Shown: in pieces, positions 7,022-13,782 of the stretch
How the letters are laid out: each line of letters begins with the position of its first letter
Numbering within the stretch: the first letter of the stretch is position 1
Assembly: GCF_026991475.1 (NCBI RefSeq)
Contig: NZ_JALXBK010000074.1
Span: forward strand, 1 to 57,452
Source of the DNA: Sulfurimonas sp.
GTDB taxonomy: Bacteria > Campylobacterota > Campylobacteria > Campylobacterales > Sulfurimonadaceae
Direction of reading: 5' to 3'
DNA length: 57,452 bases
Notes under the pieces: model-generated
Seen by the model: only the letters and a program-made list of their open reading frames with translations
Database searches by the model: none
Told to the model about the DNA's origin: nothing
Position numbers and translations under genes: made by a program

Positions 7022-8025
7022 TGCTCCACGGTGCAAACATCTACAAATACGCAAGAGAGCTAGACTGCGAACCAGAGGAGATACTCGACTTCTCCTCAAA
7101 CATCAACTGCTACCAGCCAGAACAAGAACTCAATGTTCCAAACGCAGCAATAGTCAAATATGCCGACACAAACTACACAGCACTCAAAAACACCATCGCA
7201 AAAGAGTACCAAATAGATGTAAAATCCATAGCTCTTTACAACGGTGCAACTGCCGCCATCTATGCTCTGATGGATTCGCTCAAAGCAAAAAGTGTCTATC
7301 TCTACGCACCGCTTTATGGAGAGTACCAAAAAGCAGCGCTTAAAAGCAAAAAAGACATCTATAAAATCAACCGTATAGAGAATCTTGACGCAGAGGTAAA
7401 GGAGAAATCCATCATTGTTTTTGTCAACCCATCCACTCCAGAGGGAAGTTACTATGACCTTGATGAGCTCTTTTTGGAGTGGAAAAAGAAAAAGTGTACT
7501 ATCATTTTAGATGAGAGTTTTATAGAGTTTGAAGGGCATAAATCACTGCGAAAACAGATACAAGACTACAAAAAGCTCTACATCATCCAATCTTTTTCAA
7601 AGTTCTACGCCTGTGCAGGTGTACGCATCGGTGCTGTTTTTACCAATAAAAAAAACATAGAAAAAATCACACCACCACTTTGGAATATCTCCTCACTAGA
7701 TGCCGAATTTTTGCAAAAAAGGTTAAGTGATGCTGCGTTTAAACGCAGTGCATTAGAAGTGCACAAAGAGCAAAAACAGCAGCTGCAAAACATCCTCAAA
7801 AGCAGCAATATATTTGAGCAAATAGTAGAAAGTGATGCGAATTTCATCCTCGTACACACGCCAAATGCAGCAGAACTCTTTGAGCATCTCTTAGCGCATA
7901 AAATCCTTGTACGGACTTGTGGGAGTTTTGATTATTTGAGTGATGAATGGCTGCGTTTTGCTGTAAAAGATGCAGAAGCTCATAAGAAATTACAAGCTGC
8001 GTTTGAAAGCTTTACTAAGCTATAA
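7018..8025 (+). CDS. cobD: L-threonine-O-3-phosphate decarboxylase (CobD, Salmonella naming; CobC in Pseudomonas)
   Basis: This PLP enzyme of the histidinol-phosphate aminotransferase fold makes (R)-1-aminopropan-2-ol O-2-phosphate, which CbiB attaches to the corrin ring. Recognisable features are the N-terminal HGANIYKYA and LDFSSNIN blocks typical of CobD, NPSTPEGS near 137-144, the Asp of ILDESF (D165) and the PLP lysine K195 in SFSKFYACAGVRIG. At 335 residues it is slightly shorter than average. The start is ATG 7018 or 7021. The gene carries the palindromic pair of octamers at 7733-7748. Confidence 0.88.
   Translation: MMLHGANIYKYARELDCEPEEILDFSSNINCYQPEQELNVPNAAIVKYADTNYTALKNTIAKEYQIDVKSIALYNGATAAIYALMDSLKAKSVYLYAPLYGEYQKAALKSKKDIYKINRIENLDAEVKEKSIIVFVNPSTPEGSYYDLDELFLEWKKKKCTIILDESFIEFEGHKSLRKQIQDYKKLYIIQSFSKFYACAGVRIGAVFTNKKNIEKITPPLWNISSLDAEFLQKRLSDAAFKRSALEVHKEQKQQLQNILKSSNIFEQIVESDANFILVHTPNAAELFEHLLAHKILVRTCGSFDYLSDEWLRFAVKDAEAHKKLQAAFESFTKL
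7733..7748. repeat. Dispersed octamer AAACGCAG; here as a perfect 16-bp palindromic pair
   Basis: CTGCGTTTAAACGCAG joins two inverted copies of an octamer scattered through the window. Plus-strand copies start at 5484, 6049, 7140, 7741, 11661, 12357, 13207, 13579, 14361, 14658, 14688, 16024, 17431, 17854, 18391, 18904, 22664, 26916, 29633, 29777, 30308, 30559, 33095, 37924 and 38005. Minus-strand copies (CTGCGTTT) start at 3097, 7733, 7951, 7997, 11861, 12754, 13143, 22462, 31645, 34081, 35834, 40543, 43267, 46270, 46850, 46894 and 52483. The base before the A-run is a pyrimidine in all but two. All lie in coding sequence, and none lies between 8026 and 11511. Confidence 0.9.
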
Positions 8026-8034
8026 TAGTATAAT
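8021..8034 (+). promoter_or_regulatory. Tandem TATAAT elements before the ATPase/HNH pair
   Basis: Two TATAAT hexamers (8021-8026, overlapping the cobD stop, and 8029-8034) precede the GTG start at 8054. The accessory pair can thus be transcribed on its own as well as by read-through from cobD. Confidence 0.45.
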
Positions 8035-8053
8035 TTAACTTTTTTGGACAATC

Positions 8054-9670
8054 GTGGAACTAATATATTTATGGGTTGAAAAGTATAAAAACATTAAAAC
8101 ACAAGGGTTTAATTTTTCACCTCGGTTTGAGTGTAGCTATGATGAAGCAACTCAAGAGCTGACTATTGATGAAAAAAAAGATTATGTGAATATTTTTCCT
8201 GAAAATATAAATATAACTGCTATTGTTGGGGAGAATGGGAGCGGGAAGAGTAGTATTTTAGAAGTACTAAAAAAAATATTAGATTATATTCCTTATACTG
8301 AATTGGGATATGGTTCTTCTGATAAACAAGAATATCCATTTTCTTTTATTATTGTTGTAAAGACTGGTGATAAAATTCAATATATTTCTAGTTTTTCTAT
8401 TCATGCAAATATAGATAAAGCCAATATTTTAGGACATTATAATTATTATCTGTATTTAGCTGATGATCAAAAACCAATAAGTGAAGAATACAGAACAGAT
8501 AAATTGACACACCATAGGTTTTCTCTTGATAATAGTGTAATAGCACAAATGCTCACAAGTCAATATGTAGCCAATATTGATTTTAAGCTAACTACATTTA
8601 TGTATTTACCTACCAAGATTGAGATAAAACCAATAAAGTTGCATGAGCTCTTTGCCGAACTTATAGGGGATTATGAACAAGGGTTTGGTGTTTCAGACAT
8701 TGACTTATCTCTTGATATGTCAGATAAGGAATTTGAAAGTGCTCGAAAAAATACAAGAAATCAATCATTTGCAAAAGCCGATGATTTAAATGAAATATTT
8801 ATTCATACACAAGATAATTTTCATAAATATTTAATCATATGGTATATAAAAGAGTATGGGGACGATGATTATTATCAATTTGAAGATAAAGATTTTTTAT
8901 CAAAAGAATACACTGCGCAAGTAAATTCAATAAATGAAAAAGAGTTTAATGAATACTTTAAAGAAAAAGAAAAAGAAATAAATACATTGACTAAAAGAGA
9001 AAAAGAAATATATTTTAATTATTGTAAAGACTTTTTTGAATTTGATTTTATAGATTTAGAAAATAGAAAATTTAATCATCTAAGTCATGGTGAACAAACT
9101 ATATTTTCTCAGTTTTTAAATATATACTATTTTTCACTCTATGATAAAGAAAAAATCTTTTTATTTTTAATGGACGAACCAGATTTATCATTGCATCCCC
9201 AGTGGCAGAAGAAATATTTATTTGAATTATATAATCTATTAAATAGAATTAATTTTACTTTTAATATAATACTCACAACTCATTCTCCATTTATTCTCTC
9301 AGATTTGCCAAAAGAAAATATAAAATTTTTAAAGGGTGGCAAACAAACAGAGGTAAATATAGATACTTTTGGAGCGAATATCCATACCCTATTGTCTCAT
9401 GGCTTTTTTATGCAAGATGGGCTTATGGGAGAGTTTGCGAAAGAGAAAATGAATGAAGTTATTAAAATCTTAAAACGAAAAAGAGTCTCTCAAAAAAATT
9501 TAGATTACTGTAAAAAAATTATCTCTATTATTGGAGAACCTATTTTAAAATCAACTCTTGAAAAAATGTTAGACGACAAATTACATACGAATGACACTGA
9601 ACTTAAAAAACTTGAAAGAGAACAAAAAGAGATTCAAGAAAAAATAAATAAACTCAAAGACAATCAATGA
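8054..9670 (+). CDS. AAA/ABC-type ATPase of a Septu-like (PtuA-like) defence pair
   Basis: The 538-residue protein has an SMC/OLD-type split ATPase: Walker A GENGSGKSS (59-67), a 270-residue insert, an ABC-like signature LSHGEQ (343-348), Walker B LFLMDEP with E375, and a switch His in TTHSPF (H410). The C-terminal 40 residues are a charged coiled coil. The stop overlaps the next start (ATGA). ATPase followed by HNH nuclease is the layout of Septu (PtuA/PtuB) anti-phage systems. No reverse transcriptase is present, so it is not a retron Ec78-type module. The start is GTG. The gene is visibly more AT-rich than the B12 genes around it, which suggests transfer. Confidence 0.75.
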   Translation: MELIYLWVEKYKNIKTQGFNFSPRFECSYDEATQELTIDEKKDYVNIFPENINITAIVGENGSGKSSILEVLKKILDYIPYTELGYGSSDKQEYPFSFIIVVKTGDKIQYISSFSIHANIDKANILGHYNYYLYLADDQKPISEEYRTDKLTHHRFSLDNSVIAQMLTSQYVANIDFKLTTFMYLPTKIEIKPIKLHELFAELIGDYEQGFGVSDIDLSLDMSDKEFESARKNTRNQSFAKADDLNEIFIHTQDNFHKYLIIWYIKEYGDDDYYQFEDKDFLSKEYTAQVNSINEKEFNEYFKEKEKEINTLTKREKEIYFNYCKDFFEFDFIDLENRKFNHLSHGEQTIFSQFLNIYYFSLYDKEKIFLFLMDEPDLSLHPQWQKKYLFELYNLLNRINFTFNIILTTHSPFILSDLPKENIKFLKGGKQTEVNIDTFGANIHTLLSHGFFMQDGLMGEFAKEKMNEVIKILKRKRVSQKNLDYCKKIISIIGEPILKSTLEKMLDDKLHTNDTELKKLEREQKEIQEKINKLKDNQ

Positions 9671-10533
9671 AAAAAGTTGACTTGTCTAGTTTAAATTTAG
9701 AAGAGTATTTCACTTCAATCAATATTGAAAATATAAAAAATAAATTAAGTATTCCTAAATATAAAAAAATAACTGATAGATTAGAACTTTTAATAAAAGC
9801 AGATTTACCAACAATAAAAAAATATCTTAATATAGCAAATTATTACTCTTTAGAAGAAAAAAAAGAGATAGAAAAGGCTTTTAACTACTCTGCACATAGA
9901 CAAAAAGAAAAGTTTATGAAGCATTTTAAAAAACTGAATCTAAAAAGTTGTCCATTTTGCAATAACAACTATATCTATTTTTATACAAAAGGCGATGGCA
10001 AGGCTAACACCTTAGCTACGCTAGAACACTATTATCCAAAAGCAAAATATCCACATCTCTCACTCTCTTTTTATAACCTCATACCCAGTTGTAGTATATG
10101 CAATAGCAAGTTTAAAGGGAACAAAGAGCAGGAAGGCAAAATTGTTCATCCATATTATGATGATTTTAATGAGAATGCAAAGTTTAGTATAAATGTAAAC
10201 AGTTTAGATGTTAACAAAGATATAGAATTAGAGGTAAATTTAAACTCAATTGATGAGAAATGTAAAACTTCTATAGAGAGATTCCAATTAGAGAAAATTT
10301 ACAAACAACATAATGATATAGCAAAAGAGATATGGAATAAAGCGCAAGCTTATAATGAAGATAGAATAAATGAACTTTATGAAAGTTTTTATAAAAATTT
10401 GGGGTACTCACAAGAGGATGTCAAAAACTTTGTTTTTTGTAGTTATTTGGATAAAAAAGATATACATAGGAAAAATCATACAAAACTGACACAAGATATT
10501 TTAAAACAATTTGGACTTATTACAAGGAGCTAG
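9667..10533 (+). CDS. HNH endonuclease of a Septu-like (PtuB-like) defence pair
   Basis: The 288-residue protein has a zinc-structured HNH core: C95-P-F-C98, then L-E-H121 (catalytic His), N137 in SFYNLIPSC, and C142/C145-N-S-K. An HPYYDDF motif follows near 161-167, as in PtuB-type and related ATPase-linked HNH proteins. The N-terminal ~90 residues are Lys-rich and helical. The start overlaps the ATPase stop by four bases. The likely role is phage-triggered cleavage of DNA or tRNA under control of the ATPase. The family assignment is by motif and gene order only. Confidence 0.75.
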   Translation: MKKVDLSSLNLEEYFTSINIENIKNKLSIPKYKKITDRLELLIKADLPTIKKYLNIANYYSLEEKKEIEKAFNYSAHRQKEKFMKHFKKLNLKSCPFCNNNYIYFYTKGDGKANTLATLEHYYPKAKYPHLSLSFYNLIPSCSICNSKFKGNKEQEGKIVHPYYDDFNENAKFSINVNSLDVNKDIELEVNLNSIDEKCKTSIERFQLEKIYKQHNDIAKEIWNKAQAYNEDRINELYESFYKNLGYSQEDVKNFVFCSYLDKKDIHRKNHTKLTQDILKQFGLITRS

Positions 10534-10542
10534 ATTTACTAT

Positions 10543-10617
10543 GAAAGAATTTGAACCTAAACTTTTTCCATTTTCACATACTTCTGGCTATGTTAAAAAA
10601 ATACAAAACTGTTAACA
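10543..10617 (+). CDS. Possible 24-residue ORF after the HNH gene
   Basis: An ATG at 10543 follows an AAGGAG sequence that overlaps the end of the HNH gene, and opens 24 codons ending at TAA 10615-10617. The product (MKEFEPKLFPFSHTSGYV plus six residues) is not recognised. It may be a small third component of the defence pair, a gene remnant, or chance. Confidence 0.25.
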
Positions 10618-10641
10618 CAAGTACAAAAAGCAAAATAAAGA

Positions 10642-10857
10642 ATGAAATCTTTAAGTATCTTCAGAACAAGCAGCGATTCTGGCAAATCAACACTGAGTTT
10701 TGCCATAACATACCTACTGCACAAACGCGGCATAAATGTCGCTCCCTTTAAAGCGCAAAATGTCTCGAACAACTCTCAAGTTACCGACCTAAATGCAGGG
10801 GAGATCGCCATACCTCAAGCCTTTGCGGCTGAATCAATTGGGCTTCAAACTGTTTGA
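10642..10857 (+). pseudogene. 5' fragment of a second cobQ (cobyric acid synthase)
   Basis: The 71 codons match the first 70 of the intact cobQ at 11512, including the P-loop region, then stop after an unrelated Val codon. By hand alignment about 32 of 207 bases differ (about 84-85% identity), but only seven residues differ, so most changes are synonymous. This is a homologue from a related lineage that diverged under selection before it was cut, not a fresh tandem duplication. The glutamine amidotransferase part is absent, so it cannot be a working cobyric acid synthase. Confidence 0.85.
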
Positions 10858-10866
10858 AAGTTTTAA

Positions 10867-11208
10867 CTAACTCAACACCTCATCGAGCAAACTTTTAATA
10901 TAGTTCGTCTCTTGCAAAGAGAGGTGTGTGAGCTTTTCAATAAATCTGCTATTGTCAATAGAACGGATTTGTGCTATTAAGACATCAGAATCCTGCTGTA
11001 ATTTATCTTGTGCTTTTACTCTATAACGCAATGGTTCTGCATCATCTATTAACTGCGTTGAAATGGGTAAAATCACAGAAGTAGGATATGCCCCTGCATT
11101 TAGCTCATCACTCTGTAAAACCAAAGCAGGACATACTTTACCTACCTCATTGTTTTTTTTTACAGGGTTGAGATTTACCAACCAAATATCTCCCCTAGAG
11201 ACCATCAC
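10867..11208 (-). CDS. MazF/PemK-family endoribonuclease toxin
   Basis: The 113-residue protein carries the MazF fold: GDIWLVNLNPVKKNNEVGKVCPALVLQSD at the N terminus with the conserved substrate-loop region, VILPIS near 46-51, and the QIRSID block near 80-85. MazF toxins cleave mRNA at short sequences when their antitoxin is degraded. Its start overlaps the antitoxin stop by 14 bases. It lies on the opposite strand to the neighbouring B12 genes, between the cobQ fragment and intact cobQ. Confidence 0.87.
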   Translation of the reverse strand: MMVSRGDIWLVNLNPVKKNNEVGKVCPALVLQSDELNAGAYPTSVILPISTQLIDDAEPLRYRVKAQDKLQQDSDVLIAQIRSIDNSRFIEKLTHLSLQETNYIKSLLDEVLS

Positions 11209-11422
11209 TCAAACCATCCTCTAACTCTTTATAGACTTTATAATCCTCTTTCATTGTTTTGCTCATTGCCTTTTGTAGGCGTGTCTTTTGATTCTTTTGC
11301 AAATCTTGGGCATAAAAGCGAATAGCCTCACGAATAACATCACTTTTCTTTTTATGAAAACGCTTAGATATGGAGTTGAGAAGCTCTTCAAGTTCATCAT
11401 TAAGTCTGACTGTTGCTACCAC
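11195..11422 (-). CDS. Ribbon-helix-helix antitoxin of the MazF-type toxin
   Basis: The 75-residue protein begins with the RHH strand VATVRLNDELEELL and the helix KSDVIREAIRFYAQDL, and ends in an acidic/Lys tail (EDYKVYKELEDGL) suited to binding MazF. The RHH domain should also bind its own promoter, which overlaps the divergent cobQ promoter (11452-11487). That could couple cobQ expression to the toxin-antitoxin pair. Confidence 0.83.
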   Translation of the reverse strand: MVATVRLNDELEELLNSISKRFHKKKSDVIREAIRFYAQDLQKNQKTRLQKAMSKTMKEDYKVYKELEDGLSDGL

Positions 11423-11451
11423 TGGAGACTCCTTTTGTAGTTTGTATTACA

Positions 11452-11487
11452 GTATTATAGCATATTATATAAAGTCAGTTATAATAC
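11452..11487. promoter_or_regulatory. Divergent promoters of the antitoxin and cobQ, in an inverted repeat
   Basis: GTATTATA (11452-11459) and TATAATAC (11480-11487) are exact inverted repeats 20 bases apart. Each contains a TATAAT -10 facing outward, one for the antitoxin and one for cobQ. An RHH antitoxin bound here would be placed to repress both genes. The binding is inferred. Confidence 0.5.
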
Positions 11488-11511
11488 TCTCACATAAACT
11501 ATAGGAATATT

Positions 11512-12900
11512 ATGAACTCACTAAGTATCTTCGGCACAAGCAGCGATGCAGGGAAATCAACACTGAGTTTTGCCATTACCTACTTACTGCATGAAAGAGG
11601 CATAAAAGTTGTTCCTTTTAAGGCGCAAAATGTCTCAAACAACTCTCAAGTCACCGACCTAAACGCAGGAGAGATTGCCATCCCTCAAGCCTTTGCAGCT
11701 GAAGCGATAGGGCTGCAAACCTCGCCGCGTATGAACCCTATTTTACTCAAATCAGGCGGCAGATCAAAAGCACATCTTATCATTAATGGTAAAAGTGTTG
11801 GAGACAAAGATGTCTGGAGCTATTACCGTGACATTGACACGCTTAAACCTTTTGTAAAAGCTGCGTTTAAGCATTTGCAAAAAGAGTATGATGTTATAGT
11901 AGCTGAAGGTGCGGGAAGTCCTGTCGAATTAAACTTGATGAAAAAAGACCTCTCAAATATCTATGTTGCTAAAAAATTCAATACAAAGATAATTCTCGTA
12001 GCAGATATAGAGCGTGGTGGTGTTTTTGCCTCTATCTATGGCGTTTATAAACTCCTGCCAAAGAAACTGCGTAAAAATATCATCGGTGTCATTGTCAATA
12101 AATTTCAAGGCGATATGTCACTCTTTGATAGCGGTGTAGAAATCATTGAACAGAGGTTTGGAATAAAGGTCTTAGGAGTTGTACCATTCAAGCCCTTTAA
12201 TCTCGGCTTTGAAGACAGTGCCTCACTGATGGGTTACAAACAGGATACAAAAAATGCCATCATAAAAGTTGGGGTACTAAAACTTCCCCACATTTCAAAC
12301 TTTACCGACTTTGAGCCTTTGGTAGTCGATAGTGAAATAGAACTCACATTTATATCAAACGCAGTAGAAGCTGCTGCTTGTGAGATGCTTATTATTCCTG
12401 GGAGTAAACGGGTTGTAGATGATTTACTATGGCTAAAAGAGAGAGGTTTTGATGCTGTTTTATCCTCAAAAGAGAAAATGATAGTTGGTATTTGTGGTGG
12501 CTATGAGATGTTATTTGAGGAGATTTTAGACCCTCTTCACATTGAAAGCGAACAAGGAATGGTAGCCGGTCTTGGTAGATTTAAAGGAAGTGTTACCTTT
12601 CAAAAAGAGAAAATTGTCAAAAAAGGGTGCTACAATATATGGGGAACAATGGCAGAGGGGTATGAGATACATAACGCCATTGCAAAGAAAAATGCCAAAC
12701 ACAAACGCAATCTTTATGCTACATTTGTGCATGGTATCTTTGAAAATGACGCACTGCGTTTGAAACTTTTTTCTAAAATCAATGCCAACTACAAAGGCTA
12801 CAATTTCAAAGAGTTTAAAGCTGGGGCGATTAAAGAGTTTGCAAATCATATAGACAAACACGTAGATATGGGCTTTATTGAAGCGAGTTTGTGTGAGTAA
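11512..12900 (+). CDS. cobQ: Cobyric acid synthase CobQ/CbiP
   Basis: CobQ amidates side chains b, d, e and g of adenosylcobyrinate a,c-diamide. The 462-residue protein is near full length for the family (about 480-500). The P-loop GTSSDAGKST (8-17) is followed by [11 protein letters not shown] and the GRSKAHLIINGKSVGD block. The C-terminal amidotransferase domain has VGICGGYEML with its nucleophile Cys near 329, and the partner His in FVHGIFEN. It is the intact counterpart of the fragment at 10642. Its end overlaps cbiB. Confidence 0.93.
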   Translation: MNSLSIFGTSSDAGKSTLSFAITYLLHERGIKVVPFKAQNVSNNSQVTDLNAGEIAIPQAFAAEAIGLQTSPRMNPILLKSGGRSKAHLIINGKSVGDKDVWSYYRDIDTLKPFVKAAFKHLQKEYDVIVAEGAGSPVELNLMKKDLSNIYVAKKFNTKIILVADIERGGVFASIYGVYKLLPKKLRKNIIGVIVNKFQGDMSLFDSGVEIIEQRFGIKVLGVVPFKPFNLGFEDSASLMGYKQDTKNAIIKVGVLKLPHISNFTDFEPLVVDSEIELTFISNAVEAAACEMLIIPGSKRVVDDLLWLKERGFDAVLSSKEKMIVGICGGYEMLFEEILDPLHIESEQGMVAGLGRFKGSVTFQKEKIVKKGCYNIWGTMAEGYEIHNAIAKKNAKHKRNLYATFVHGIFENDALRLKLFSKINANYKGYNFKEFKAGAIKEFANHIDKHVDMGFIEASLCE

Positions 12901-13738
12901 TATTATTGTCGCTGTTTTAGCCTATTTGCTAGACAAAAAATTTGGAGAGTTCTCATTTATCAAGCATCCTATCATTGTTATAGGGGAGCTTATTAGCTTT
13001 TTTGAGAAATTACTCTACAAAAAAAGCATCTTTCGTGGTTTGTTACTTGTTTTAGCTGTTTTGAGTGTTGTTAGTTTTTTTGCTATCGCTTTAGAGAGAT
13101 ATTTCACCCTCTTTTTACCATCTTTTTTAAACATCATTTTTACTGCGTTTATAGCCTCTATGTTCATCGCTCACAAAATGCTTCGTGACTCAGTGGAGGG
13201 TGTGCTAAACGCAGAGAACAAACGAGAAGCTATTTCTATGTTAGTCTCGCGTGATACAAAAGAGCTGAGTGAAAGTGACATCTACAAAGCCGCCATAGAG
13301 ACCTATGCGGAGAACTTAAGTGACGGAGTTGTCGCACCTCTTTTTTACCTGCTGCTTTTTGGGCTCCCCGGCATCGTCATCTACAAAACCATCAACACAA
13401 TGGACTCAATGATAGGCTATAAAAATGAAAGGTATGAAAAGTTCGGCAAAGTAGCTGCACGGCTTGATGACATCGCAAATTACATCCCCTCACGGCTCAC
13501 TGCCCTGCTCATCATGAGTGTTGCAAAACAAAAAAATCTCTTTGCCTTTTATAAAGATGGCAAAAAACATGACTCTCCAAACGCAGGACATCCCATAACT
13601 GCTATGGCCTTAGCTATTGGTGTGAAACTCGGAGGCGATACATCATACTTTGGAATGATTAAGAAAAAAGCAACTTTTGGTAAAGGGAAAAAGCAGATAA
13701 GTAGTGAAGATGTACAAAAAGCACTTAAGCTATTGTAG
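12893..13738 (+). CDS. cbiB: Adenosylcobinamide-phosphate synthase CbiB
   Basis: CbiB joins adenosylcobyric acid to aminopropanol phosphate at the inner membrane. The protein has four to five membrane segments and the blocks LAYLLDKKFGE at the N terminus, AIETYAENLSDGVVAPLFY, TINTMDSMIGYKNERYEKFG and DSPNAGHPITAMA, all typical of CbiB. I choose the GTG at 12893, whose TGA overlap with the cobQ end suggests translational coupling and which gives a family-like N terminus. An in-frame TTG at 12878 would add five residues. Confidence 0.9.
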   Translation: MSNIIVAVLAYLLDKKFGEFSFIKHPIIVIGELISFFEKLLYKKSIFRGLLLVLAVLSVVSFFAIALERYFTLFLPSFLNIIFTAFIASMFIAHKMLRDSVEGVLNAENKREAISMLVSRDTKELSESDIYKAAIETYAENLSDGVVAPLFYLLLFGLPGIVIYKTINTMDSMIGYKNERYEKFGKVAARLDDIANYIPSRLTALLIMSVAKQKNLFAFYKDGKKHDSPNAGHPITAMALAIGVKLGGDTSYFGMIKKKATFGKGKKQISSEDVQKALKLL

Positions 13739-13782
13739 TTTCATAATTATCTGCTAGAATATCAACTAAAAAAAGAGCAAAT

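Noticed and set aside
7733-7748. The octamer as a codon-usage artefact of Asn-Ala or Ala-Phe pairs
   Set aside because: Copies occur in all reading frames and both orientations relative to the gene, so one favoured codon pair cannot explain them.
10551-10751. 66-codon ORF overlapping the cobQ fragment
   Set aside because: It is out of frame with the conserved cobQ codons, which show synonymous-type divergence in the other frame.
8026-11511. Retron, integron or transposon explanation for the island
   Set aside because: No reverse transcriptase, integrase, transposase or terminal inverted repeat is seen. The only duplicated sequence is the cobQ start.
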